Positions 40,872-48,972 of a stretch of 64,000 bases of DNA are shown here, in pieces (the first letter of the stretch is position 1; every line of letters begins with the position of its first letter). The notes under the pieces were generated by a model, which saw only the letters and a program-made list of their open reading frames with translations, was not told the origin of the DNA and did no database searches. The DNA is from Clostridium aciditolerans (GTDB lineage Bacteria > Bacillota > Clostridia > Clostridiales > Clostridiaceae): NCBI RefSeq assembly GCF_016316925.1, contig NZ_JAEEGB010000005.1, positions 372,001 to 436,000 of the forward strand, given 5' to 3'. The translations under genes and the position numbers were made by a program.

Positions 40872-41513
40872 TTACTTTAATATCTCTACTTTTCCTGTTT
40901 TTAAATGATATTTGGCTGTAATTACTTTAACCTTTTTCTCCTCCACAAAACGGCTAATTATGGAGCTCTCTAAAATTCTTTTAGTAGATTGTCTTGCATT
41001 TTCATATTCAACTTTTGAGGCGATTTCTTCTACATCATCATTCATATTAGAAGATTTTATTGATTTTACAGTAGGAATAATTTTATCCATAATTGTACTT
41101 ATATTTTGTGATGTTTCAGTTCCATCCACTGCGCATCTAACTGCACCACATTTCTCATGACCTAGCACAAGAATCAATGGTATCTTAAATTGATCCACTG
41201 CATATTCAATACTGCCAAGTACAATACTATCAACTACATTTCCCGCATTACGTACTACAAAAATATCTCCTAACCCCTGATCAAATATTACTTCTGGAGC
41301 AACTCTTGAATCAGCACAAGTAAGCACCACCGCTAGTGGTCTCTGTAAATCTCTAGAAAGCCTTAAACGAATCTCTTCTGAAAAATCTTTTTTCAAAAAC
41401 CTCCCAGCTACGAATCTTTTATTTCCTTCTATTAGGGCTTTCTCCGCTTCATCTGGTAAAACTCCTAAATTATATTTATTCTCATCATATTTGTATAATA
41501 ATTCATCCGTCAT
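40872..41513 (-). CDS. beta-class carbonic anhydrase
   Basis: This 213-residue enzyme carries the beta-carbonic anhydrase zinc site: Cys66 and Asp68-Arg70 (TCADSR), His119 and Cys122 (LGHEKCGAV). It also has the DIFVVRNAGNVV and GSIEYAV motifs. It interconverts CO2 and bicarbonate in the cytosol. The ATG at 41513 has GGGAGG nine bases upstream; the open frame to 41582 adds residues without a ribosome binding site. It is monocistronic. No feature points to a sulphate-type (CynT) specialisation. Confidence 0.92.
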   Translation of the reverse strand: MTDELLYKYDENKYNLGVLPDEAEKALIEGNKRFVAGRFLKKDFSEEIRLRLSRDLQRPLAVVLTCADSRVAPEVIFDQGLGDIFVVRNAGNVVDSIVLGSIEYAVDQFKIPLILVLGHEKCGAVRCAVDGTETSQNISTIMDKIIPTVKSIKSSNMNDDVEEIASKVEYENARQSTKRILESSIISRFVEEKKVKVITAKYHLKTGKVEILK

Positions 41514-41777
41514 AAAGAAAACCCTCCCCATATTGAACCTAATTAAAGCACCTTCTTTCATAATTAAACTATATTTTATCATTATATCGGTAAAAAATAA
41601 AGTTTAATTACACATAAAACCAAATGTTTTAATATTCAGTTAATTATTCCTTTTATCTTTCCCAATAAATTCCCAATTGTGTATTTATATTCTTGTTGTC
41701 CTTAAAATAAAATCATGGTACTTATATGAATAGAAGATTATATCATCAATATTAACCCTATATAAAAGGAGATAATT

Positions 41778-42923
41778 ATGTTTAGACACACTCAAGCTAA
41801 GACTCTATGTAAAGTCTTTATATTTTCCTTAATAGTTTTAATTATTATTTTTATTTCTCAATCCTCTAAAGGCGTTTTTAGTAGTACTAGCTCTCAGTCT
41901 AGTGTAAAAATCAATAACTACGATGAATACTATAATGCTGTAAAAAAAGCTATGCTCAGCTATGATAGCAGTTTAACTCTTAGAATAAACCATTACGATA
42001 AAAATGTGTATAATTTAGATTCATTTAAAAAAGTCCTAAAGGACAATCCTGAACTTCAAGGTGTTTGTACAGAAGCAAAAATTTCTGTTCAACCATCTAT
42101 ACCCTTTAAGGTAAAGATTGACTTTAAATACAGTGATAGTACAGAAACTCTGAAAAATAAGGAAAAGGCAGTTCAACAAAAGGTTCAAGAAATTGTGGGA
42201 AAAGTAATTAAACCGGATATGAAGGATTATGAAAAAGAAGTAGTTCTCCATGACTATTTGGTAAATAACACTAAATATGATAAAAGATTTTTCACCAAAA
42301 ACATGCCAAATGATTCTAACACCGCTTATGGTGTATTGATTAATGGCATTGGAGCTTGTCAAGGATATTCAGAAGCAATGTACATGCTTTTAAAAGCTGT
42401 CGGTATTGAATCCACTGTGATATCAGGAGATGCTAATGACGGCAAAAGTTGGATAGCTCATGCTTGGAATATTGTTAAAATAGGAGGACAGTACTATCAT
42501 TTAGATACAACCTGGGATGATCCTGTAACTGAAGACGGGTCTAACGATTCAAGATATACTTATTTGAATCTCACAGATGATCAGATAAGCAAAAATCATA
42601 AATGGAACAAAAGCGAGTATCCTCAATGTTTTAGTACAACCTACAATTTTCAAAATTTAAATATTGCTGAAAAAGATAAAAATGGGAACGTGATAATACC
42701 AATAAAAAGCTACAGCGATTTCTATAAATCTATAAAAACTTCTCTTGCTAACGGTGATTCTGTATTAAGTCTTAGAGTCTTAAATTACGACGCTAATGTA
42801 TATGCTGTAGCTTCAGCAGTAAATAAAGCTTATACCTCATTGTCAAAAGGAGGAAGCTATAGTTGGACATACTATACCGATGAATTAAACAACTCTGAAT
42901 ATATAACTATAACATTTAAATAG
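41778..42923 (+). CDS. secreted/membrane-anchored transglutaminase-like protein
   Basis: This 381-residue protein has an N-terminal membrane segment (about 11-27) and an exported body. The transglutaminase-like core spans about 150-250 with an intact catalytic triad: Cys194 (GACQGYSEAMYMLLKAVGI), His228 (WIAHAWNIV) and Asp243 (YYHLDTTWDDP). A smaller C-terminal domain repeats the N-terminal ADYYNAVKKAM-like fold (YSDFYKSIKTSL, VLSLRVLNYDANVYAV resembles SLTLRINHYDKNVYNL), so the two flanking domains look duplicated. Clostridial relatives are often surface or spore-associated proteases or crosslinkers. The ATG at 41778 follows AAAGGAGATAATT. Confidence 0.88.
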   Translation: MFRHTQAKTLCKVFIFSLIVLIIIFISQSSKGVFSSTSSQSSVKINNYDEYYNAVKKAMLSYDSSLTLRINHYDKNVYNLDSFKKVLKDNPELQGVCTEAKISVQPSIPFKVKIDFKYSDSTETLKNKEKAVQQKVQEIVGKVIKPDMKDYEKEVVLHDYLVNNTKYDKRFFTKNMPNDSNTAYGVLINGIGACQGYSEAMYMLLKAVGIESTVISGDANDGKSWIAHAWNIVKIGGQYYHLDTTWDDPVTEDGSNDSRYTYLNLTDDQISKNHKWNKSEYPQCFSTTYNFQNLNIAEKDKNGNVIIPIKSYSDFYKSIKTSLANGDSVLSLRVLNYDANVYAVASAVNKAYTSLSKGGSYSWTYYTDELNNSEYITITFK

Positions 42924-42969
42924 GAGTAAGACAGTCAGTAATCTTATATGCAGGAAGATGTTACAAGAC

Positions 42970-43497
42970 TTAATAATACGAAGTATTATTTTTAGAGGAC
43001 AAAGGACAATTGTCCTCTATTAAAATTTCATTCTGCTTTAAATCCTCAATAAAATTTTCAAAGTTCATTACCTTGGAGGGCCCTAATATACTCACCGCAC
43101 TTTTAAGTATATTTTTATCTCCTGTTACCAAAGTATACTTTTCATTTTTTTCACAAATACATATAAGATTGTAGTCATTGCTAGATATCTTACTGCCGTT
43201 TATAAAATAGAATTTATTTTTATAATTATATTTTATTTTAATATGATTCTTATTATTTTTATTTATATCATGGACTTCATCGTTGACTATATGATTTAAT
43301 AATTTTAAAAATTTATTTGAAAGCACAGGCGTTCCATTTACTTCTTTAAATTCTTTTTTACATAGCTCCTTAGCTATGCTTTCAGAAATATTGAAATTCA
43401 CCCAGCTATATTTTTCAATAATATCAAATAACTCTGGATATTTACTCCAAATTGTTATAACTATATTAGCGTCTAGCAAATATTCCCTAACCATCAT
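42970..43497 (-). CDS. PIN domain protein (DUF4411-like), possible RNase
   Basis: This 175-residue protein starts MMVREYLLDANIVITIW, with the first acidic residue of a PIN nuclease at Asp9. It has a SESIAKELCKKE helix and a late TLVTGDKNIL that provides another catalytic aspartate. DUF4411-type PIN proteins are usually toxins of toxin-antitoxin pairs, but no antitoxin-sized gene overlaps or adjoins it here. The ATG at 43497 with AGGAGG upstream is the likely start. The last codons form two hairpins (AGAGGACAA / TTGTCCTCT and AATAATAC-TTCG-type), so coding sequence and terminator overlap. Confidence 0.72.
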   Translation of the reverse strand: MMVREYLLDANIVITIWSKYPELFDIIEKYSWVNFNISESIAKELCKKEFKEVNGTPVLSNKFLKLLNHIVNDEVHDINKNNKNHIKIKYNYKNKFYFINGSKISSNDYNLICICEKNEKYTLVTGDKNILKSAVSILGPSKVMNFENFIEDLKQNEILIEDNCPLSSKNNTSYY

Positions 43498-43655
43498 ATT
43501 GAGCCTCCTTTTAGAAATACATATTGACAAAAACAAATAAAAAAGGTATAAATGTTACTGTCTATACTAATGGTATTGAGACCAATATACTCCAGTATAT
43601 GAACCATATTATAAGCTTAAAATACTATTAATACAATAAAAAGAGGGGGGCTAAA

Positions 43656-43982
43656 ATGAAAACATTTCAGACTCTTATTAATGAAACTTTAGAAGCTGAA
43701 GATTTAGAAGAATTAGAAGCAGCAGCAGACTTATTTCAATTTGGTGTTGAAAAAGGATACTACAATAAGAGGCAAGCAGTTGAATTTAACAATACCTATT
43801 GGAAAGTTAAAAATAGGTGCTTAGCTTTTGAAGTAGGCAATGAAGTAAAAGCAAATAAATTAGATATTATTACTATAGTTTCCAATGCTCCAAATGATAT
43901 AAAGGATAATAAATCTGAGCTTCTTAACTATGTAAACGGACGCTTAAAAGCATTAAAAGGTAAAATAAGTGGTATTAAGTAA
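43656..43982 (+). CDS. hypothetical protein (108 aa)
   Basis: The ATG at 43656 has AAGAGGGGGGCTAAA upstream. The protein is soluble and largely helical, with an acidic N-terminal part (ETLEAEDLEELEAAADLFQF) and a lysine-rich C-terminus (NGRLKALKGKISGIK). No domain was recognised. It has its own strong terminator at 44012 and lies between the divergent PIN gene and the convergent frameshifted gene. There is no reason from position to link it to the PIN protein as an antitoxin, although the divergent arrangement does not exclude it. Confidence 0.75.
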   Translation: MKTFQTLINETLEAEDLEELEAAADLFQFGVEKGYYNKRQAVEFNNTYWKVKNRCLAFEVGNEVKANKLDIITIVSNAPNDIKDNKSELLNYVNGRLKALKGKISGIK

Positions 43983-44011
43983 TTTATATGTTGCTGCTAA
44001 TATATAGCAAC

Positions 44012-44056
44012 GAAATAACCTCTAATTTAATAATTAATTAAATTAGAGGTTATTTC
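44012..44056. terminator. bidirectional terminator
   Basis: GAAATAACCTCTAATTTAA and its exact complement enclose a short AT loop. It serves the hypothetical gene ending at 43982 and, on the other strand, the gene ending at 44089. Confidence 0.88.
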
Positions 44057-44088
44057 AATTCATTATACATTATATTTTATATTCCTAG

Positions 44089-44538
44089 TTAGCTTACCAT
44101 CAAACTTCTTGTTATTCTGCCTATTTTAGCATCAATATATCTACCTTCTATTTGGTTTTTGCTCCATTTTACTTCATCAATTTTTATAACTAATTCGCAA
44201 CAGCTATTCTCTAATTTTTTTATAGGATACTTTTCTGCATTATAATTTTTTTGTAGTTCATCTAAATATTCTTGTAAATTATCATATTCTTTCGTCAATT
44301 TAGAATATTTACTTTTTTCCGTTATTAATGCTTTCATACATTTTCTTTTTACAAATTCCAATTTCTTTTTTAGATTTGTCAATTTCACTTTTTCTTTTCT
44401 CAATTCTTATCGTACATTTACCAATACAATCCTTCATCGCATCCAAGCTACTAATATATACATCCATAATTTTTTCTAACTTTCTAACTGAGCTATATAG
44501 ATAGTCTTGAGTTTTATTCTTCTTTAAAAAATGTTCAT
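44089..44538 (-). pseudogene. coiled-coil protein gene interrupted by two homopolymer frameshifts
   Basis: The ATG at 44538 follows GAGGGGAGATAGT but hits a stop after four codons. Adding one T to the T6 run (44526-44531 on the plus strand as A6) opens a frame reading IFLKKNKTQDYLYSSVRKLE, KIMDVYISSLDAMKDCIGKC. That frame continues to an A6 run (plus-strand T6 at 44313-44318). Removing one A there joins it to YSKLTKEYDNLQEYLDELQK and the stop at 44089. The restored product would be about 149 residues of charged coiled coil. It is either a recent pseudogene or a gene depending on slippage. A shorter 104-residue frame from 44403 exists, but its first third is in the wrong phase. Confidence 0.65.
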
Positions 44539-44661
44539 ACTATCTCCCCTCTATAATTAATAATATTTATATGAACATTGTATTTTTTTAACATAACTTC
44601 AAATAATAATCTTTAATCCAACTGTACATTTTGTATATCATATAATTTATCCGATGTCTAC

Positions 44662-44900
44662 CGCCACTAATACCCCAACGCACTCTGTGAAAGCGATTCG
44701 CCCCAAATCAGCACTCTGTGTAAGTGACTATCACCAAATCACAGATTTGGGATATCTACTTAAGATTTTGGCTCTCTGCTTTTCTTAAAGTTGGGGATAA
44801 GTGGCGCTACGACCCTGGATAACGGCTTCTAAGCTTCAGATGGAGGTTAAATGCCTAAATGGCATTTAACGGGCAGAATTGCCCAGTGGTCGTAGACAAA
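44662..44900. repeat. composite R2 + R1 structured repeat downstream of tyrS
   Basis: An inverted repeat (44662-44679 against 44790-44806) encloses R2 units, including TAAGTGACTATCACCAAATC at 44721. The R1 core (44842-44897) follows: GGAGG, perfect hairpin GTTAAATGCC / GGCATTTAAC around TAAAT, hairpin GGGCA / TGCCC and AGT. CTACGACC (44807-44814) pairs with GGTCGTAG (44888-44895) to close the R1 part. The remaining gap 44539-44661 is AT-rich without other features. Confidence 0.75.
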
Positions 44901-44926
44901 ACTCCACCTTAAGCTAAGAATCCTGT

Positions 44927-46132
44927 TTATGCTTCTTTTAATACTTTAACAAACTTTCGCTTTCCTACTTGAATTATATCCTCATTTTTCAGAGGTGTAT
45001 TCTCAAAATCTGAAACCTTTTCTCCATTTACCCTTATTCCTCCTTGAAGCATTAATCTCTTTGCCTCACTCTTGGACGGTGCAAGCTTTGATTTAGTAAT
45101 AATATCTATTATATTTTCACCTTTTACTATATCCACACTAGGTATATCTTCAGGAATTTCATTATTTTGAAAAACATTTTTAAAATTAGCTTCTGCTGCT
45201 GATGCTGCTTTATCACCGTGATATAATATTACAATTTCCTTTGCCAATCTCATCTTAACATCTCTTGGGTTATCCTCATTAGTTTCAAGCATAGCTTTTA
45301 TTTTATCAATTTCATCTGGATGTATATCAGTAGCTAATTCAAAGTATTTTATTATTAATTCATCAGGAATTTGCATAACTTTAGTGTAAATTTCTTCTGC
45401 ACTTTCGTTTATTCCAATGTAATTTCCAAGACTTTTACTCATTTTTTCTTTTCCATCTATTCCTTCTAATATTGGCATAAACATAGCTATTTGGCTTTCT
45501 TGATTGTATTCTTTTTGCATAGTTCTTCCCATCAAGATATTGAATCTTTGATCAGTTCCTCCTAATTCAATATCCGCCTTTAATTCTATTGAATCATAGG
45601 CTTGCATTAAAGGATAAAAAAATTCATGTATTCCAATACTAATTTGATTGTTAAATCTATTTTTAAAATCTTCTCTTTCAAGCATTCTTGCTACTGTTAG
45701 TTTTGAAGCAAGTTCAATTACATCTCTAAAATTCAGCTTGCCTAACCATTCACTATTAAATCTTACTTCAGTTTTTTCTCTGTCTAAAACTTTGAATATT
45801 TGTTTTTCATAAGTCTTAGCATTTTCAATTACTTGTTCTTTAGTTAATTGCTTTCTTGCCTTAGACTTTCCTGTAGGATCACCTATCATTCCTGTAAAGT
45901 CACCTATTATTATGACTGCCTTGTGACCCAAATCTTGAAGCTGCTTAATTTTTCTTAAAACTACTGCATGCCCAAGATGAATATCTGGTGCACTTGGGTC
46001 AAGTCCCAATTTGACTACTAAAGGTCTATTTTCTGTTTGTGATTTAATTAATTTTTGTTCTAATTCCTCAACATTAATTATCTCAGCAGCTCCTTTTTGT
46101 ATAATTTTAATTTGTTCCTTAACACTTATCAT
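44927..46132 (-). CDS. tyrS: tyrosyl-tRNA synthetase
   Basis: This 401-residue class I aminoacyl-tRNA synthetase charges tRNA-Tyr. The HIGH-type site is DPSAPDIHLGHAVVLRK, the KMSKS loop is GKEKMSKSLGNYIGI, and a C-terminal S4 RNA-binding domain reads SEAKRLMLQGGIRVNGEKVS. It resembles the TyrZ-type (short HIGH insert) branch of Firmicute enzymes. The ATG at 46132 has AAAGGAGGAGTTTAT upstream. A T-box leader with a TAC specifier precedes it, so tyrosine starvation raises expression. The composite R2/R1 element lies just past its stop codon. Confidence 0.96.
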   Translation of the reverse strand: MISVKEQIKIIQKGAAEIINVEELEQKLIKSQTENRPLVVKLGLDPSAPDIHLGHAVVLRKIKQLQDLGHKAVIIIGDFTGMIGDPTGKSKARKQLTKEQVIENAKTYEKQIFKVLDREKTEVRFNSEWLGKLNFRDVIELASKLTVARMLEREDFKNRFNNQISIGIHEFFYPLMQAYDSIELKADIELGGTDQRFNILMGRTMQKEYNQESQIAMFMPILEGIDGKEKMSKSLGNYIGINESAEEIYTKVMQIPDELIIKYFELATDIHPDEIDKIKAMLETNEDNPRDVKMRLAKEIVILYHGDKAASAAEANFKNVFQNNEIPEDIPSVDIVKGENIIDIITKSKLAPSKSEAKRLMLQGGIRVNGEKVSDFENTPLKNEDIIQVGKRKFVKVLKEA

Positions 46133-46187
46133 ATAAACTCCTCCTTTATTTTAATCGATTATATAATTTAAAAAATATATTTAAAAA

Positions 46188-46480
46188 TAAAAAAACTCCC
46201 ATCCTTATAAATATATAAGGACGAGAGTGTATTCCCGTGGTACCACCTTCATTTATTAATACCTCACAGTATTAACCTTTTCGAGTACAATGCAATATCA
46301 CATGATACTCTATCCTTTTAACGGTGGAAAGGATCCGTCAACAGCCTACTTCTTTCAAAAATGAAAGGTTTGGTGTGATGCTCAGAGATGTATTCAGAAT
46401 ACTTTTCTTTGCTCCCTCTCAGCGCCAGGAACTCTCTGTAAAAAATATATATATCTTACTTCTTCTCTTCGTAGCTTTTA
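46188..46480 (-). promoter_or_regulatory. T-box leader of tyrS with a Tyr (TAC) specifier
   Basis: On the minus strand a stem I with AGTAAG and AGAGAGTTCC ends GAA-TAC-ATCTCTGAGC (specifier complement at 46390-46392). The T-box motif AAGGTGGTACCACGGG (46233-46249) follows, then a terminator CTCTCGTCCTTATA / TATAAGGATGGGAG with T7 at 46188-46194. It reads tRNA-Tyr charging. The remaining gap 46496-46610 holds a small palindrome (TAGTATATC / GATATACTA at 46556-46579) that may end the kinase transcript. Confidence 0.92.
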
Positions 46481-46610
46481 ATAATTTAGTTTTAAATATT
46501 TTACCATAATTATACACTAGAGTCAATGGTTTAAAATATAATTATAAGTTATCATTAGTATATCTTATATGATATACTATTATTCATTTATGAAAGATAT
46601 GATATTAAAC

Positions 46611-48701
46611 TTATGAATATATATCAGAAAACTCAATACTTACTTTCTCATTTAAATTATACTCTAAAGCTGACGTGCTGCTAGAATAGTCTTTGCAAAA
46701 TTCTGTTGCAGGCAGCTCTATAATAAATTCACTTCCGAATCCTTCTTCACTTATTAATGTAATAGTTCCTTCGTGAAGCTCAATAAGAGACTTTACTAAT
46801 CCTAATCCAATACCACTTCCCTCTCTATTTCGAGTGAAGGACTTGTCTACTTGTTTAAATCTATTAAATACAAAAGGCTGCTGATCCTTTGGAATTCCTA
46901 TTCCATTATCCTTTATAGATATGATTACAGCGTCTTTTCTATCACAAACATTAACAAATATCGTTCCATTTTCTCTTCCAAACTTAACCGCATTCGATAG
47001 AAGATTTAAAATAACCTTTTCTATTGCTTCTGGATCAAAATCTAAATATTTCTCTTCAATTTCTGTATCAAATATCAATGTCATATCCTTTGATTCTATA
47101 TATGAAGAAACGGATAATGAAATATCTTCAACAGTAGAAACAATATTACTATAGGATAAATTCAACTTCAAAAATCCAGAGCTAATTTTCGTTGAATCAA
47201 TTATATTATTTGTTAACCTTGATAGCCTATGACAATTTTGTTTTATTATAAAATTATACTTTTCCATAGTTTCATCTTTAAACTTTATATCCATAACTTG
47301 TAAGGCACTATATATTACATTTAAAGGAGTTCTAAATTCATGAGATAGGTTCGCAAAAAACTCTGTTCTAAGCCTTTCATTTTCACGGGCTTCATTTAAT
47401 AATCTTGCAGTTTTCTCAGCTTTTTTTCTTTCAGAAACATCATATATAACTGTTATAAATATATTCTCCTCTTTAATCATAATTGAGCAACTTTTTAACT
47501 CAACATCAATTATTCTGCCATCTAATGTAGTTAATCTATATTCAACAAAATCAAAACTATTTTTTACTCCTCTTCTTTGTCCATCTAATCTATAATTTAA
47601 CTCTTCTAAGCATTCTTCACAGATAAAGTCAATGGGCAATTTCCCTACTAGTTCTTTTTGATTTTCTGCTCCAAATAATTCAACAGCTGAGTTATTGGCA
47701 AAAATTATTCTATCATCAGTTCTCAATATAACCGCATCAGGCAAAAACTCTAAAAGTCTTTTATACATATCTTTACTAATCTCAAGCTCCTTCTTTATTT
47801 CTTCTAACCTAAATTTTTCTTCATTTAACTTATTAATTGCCTTTTCTAAATCAAAAGCTTTTAATTTCAACTCTAGATTTCTCATATTTAGTTTACGGAA
47901 CAACATATCAAAAGGAGTATTCAATACTTCTGCTACTAAAGCTTTGTATAAAAAATAATATGATATAAACTTTAAGATATGTGCTATAAAACTAAAATCA
48001 TTGTAAACGGAGTCGGTATAAATAGTTACGAATCTTATTGATATTGTTATAAGTGCATATATAATCATATAAAAGGTAATTTTAGTACTAAAATAATTTT
48101 TACTTTTTATCAATAAGTAAATAAATACTATCATATTAAAAATAATTATATATTCGCACTTATTTTCAAGACTAGTTAGTCCTGAGCCATATACAAAAAA
48201 ATTTGGTAGTAAAGTTGTATTAACAATTATGTATACCAGAAAAATAGAACTTAATGCATAACAATAAAATACTAAATAAGGCTTTATTTTTTTATGTAAA
48301 AATATAAACGATATAATAAGCGAAAAGCCTTCCATAAGTCTATATATCATATTAAACTGCAAAGATATGTTGATTGAATCTTTTGAGCCGCTAAATATGC
48401 CGGCAAAAGCTGCACCATGAAGAAAGTTAAAGGAAGATGCGAAACCATACATAATTCCTAGATAGGTAAAATAATTGTTGCAAGATATTCTATAGGTGTT
48501 AATCGCAATAATGCTTAACCCAAAACAAACAGCTGTATTCAGCGTTTCTATAGTACTATGAAAAAAGATATAATTTTTCTTTTCTGCATAAAGAACGAGT
48601 AAAACAGTACTAATAAGAATTATGACTTTATGAAAATTTAGTTTCCTTATAGGTTGAGTTGAATTAAAAATATCATAAGATTTTCTCGAAGCAGATTCCA
48701 T
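46611..48701 (-). CDS. orphan MASE3-PAS sensor histidine kinase
   Basis: This 696-residue kinase begins with an integral-membrane MASE3-type sensor domain (eight or so helices within about residues 20-265; FASSFNFLHGAAFAGIFSGS is typical). A coiled-coil linker follows (NMRNLELKLKAFDLEKAINK), then a PAS domain (LEFLPDAVILRTDDRIIFAN), HisKA (FFANLSHEFRTPLNVIYSAL) and HATPase (VILNLLSNAVKFGRENG, DNGIGIPKDQQPFVFNRFKQ, GSGIGLGLVKSLI). The ATG at 48701 lies after GGGAGGTGTATT; the frame to 48749 extends without a ribosome binding site. No response regulator gene is adjacent, so its partner is elsewhere. Confidence 0.9.
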   Translation of the reverse strand: MESASRKSYDIFNSTQPIRKLNFHKVIILISTVLLVLYAEKKNYIFFHSTIETLNTAVCFGLSIIAINTYRISCNNYFTYLGIMYGFASSFNFLHGAAFAGIFSGSKDSINISLQFNMIYRLMEGFSLIISFIFLHKKIKPYLVFYCYALSSIFLVYIIVNTTLLPNFFVYGSGLTSLENKCEYIIIFNMIVFIYLLIKSKNYFSTKITFYMIIYALITISIRFVTIYTDSVYNDFSFIAHILKFISYYFLYKALVAEVLNTPFDMLFRKLNMRNLELKLKAFDLEKAINKLNEEKFRLEEIKKELEISKDMYKRLLEFLPDAVILRTDDRIIFANNSAVELFGAENQKELVGKLPIDFICEECLEELNYRLDGQRRGVKNSFDFVEYRLTTLDGRIIDVELKSCSIMIKEENIFITVIYDVSERKKAEKTARLLNEARENERLRTEFFANLSHEFRTPLNVIYSALQVMDIKFKDETMEKYNFIIKQNCHRLSRLTNNIIDSTKISSGFLKLNLSYSNIVSTVEDISLSVSSYIESKDMTLIFDTEIEEKYLDFDPEAIEKVILNLLSNAVKFGRENGTIFVNVCDRKDAVIISIKDNGIGIPKDQQPFVFNRFKQVDKSFTRNREGSGIGLGLVKSLIELHEGTITLISEEGFGSEFIIELPATEFCKDYSSSTSALEYNLNEKVSIEFSDIYS

Positions 48702-48905
48702 AATACACCTCCCGAATACATTTTTACTATAATATTCTACGACATACAAAAAAAACCTGCTTAATTTGATTTTTTTTTATTTTTTTCTTCAAATAAATGT
48801 TAATTTGTAAAAATTTCGATACTTATTTTAACATTTTGCAATAATTAAAGTTACTTGAATTACTTATTTGATCTTTTAAACATAAATTTATATTTGTTAA
48901 ATATA

Positions 48906-48945
48906 AAAAGATATGCAAAATATCTTCTATTTTCGCATATCTTTC
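48906..48945 (-). terminator. terminator of the KimA-like gene
   Basis: AAAGATATGC / GCATATCTTT with a long loop and TTTTTATAT on the minus strand, 28 bases past the stop codon. Confidence 0.75.
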
Positions 48946-48972
48946 ATAAGGAGAATATCAGCAGTATCATGG

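Noticed and set aside
42970-43982. Toxin-antitoxin pair of the PIN protein with the 108-residue hypothetical protein
   Set aside because: The genes are divergent, not overlapping, each with its own terminator, and the small protein has no DNA-binding or known antitoxin motif.
44842-44897. Functional TnpB guide RNA (omega RNA) or IS605 right end
   Set aside because: The fold and downstream position invite the comparison, but no tnpA or tnpB, target motif or matching left end is visible here. It is kept only as a hypothesis in the findings.
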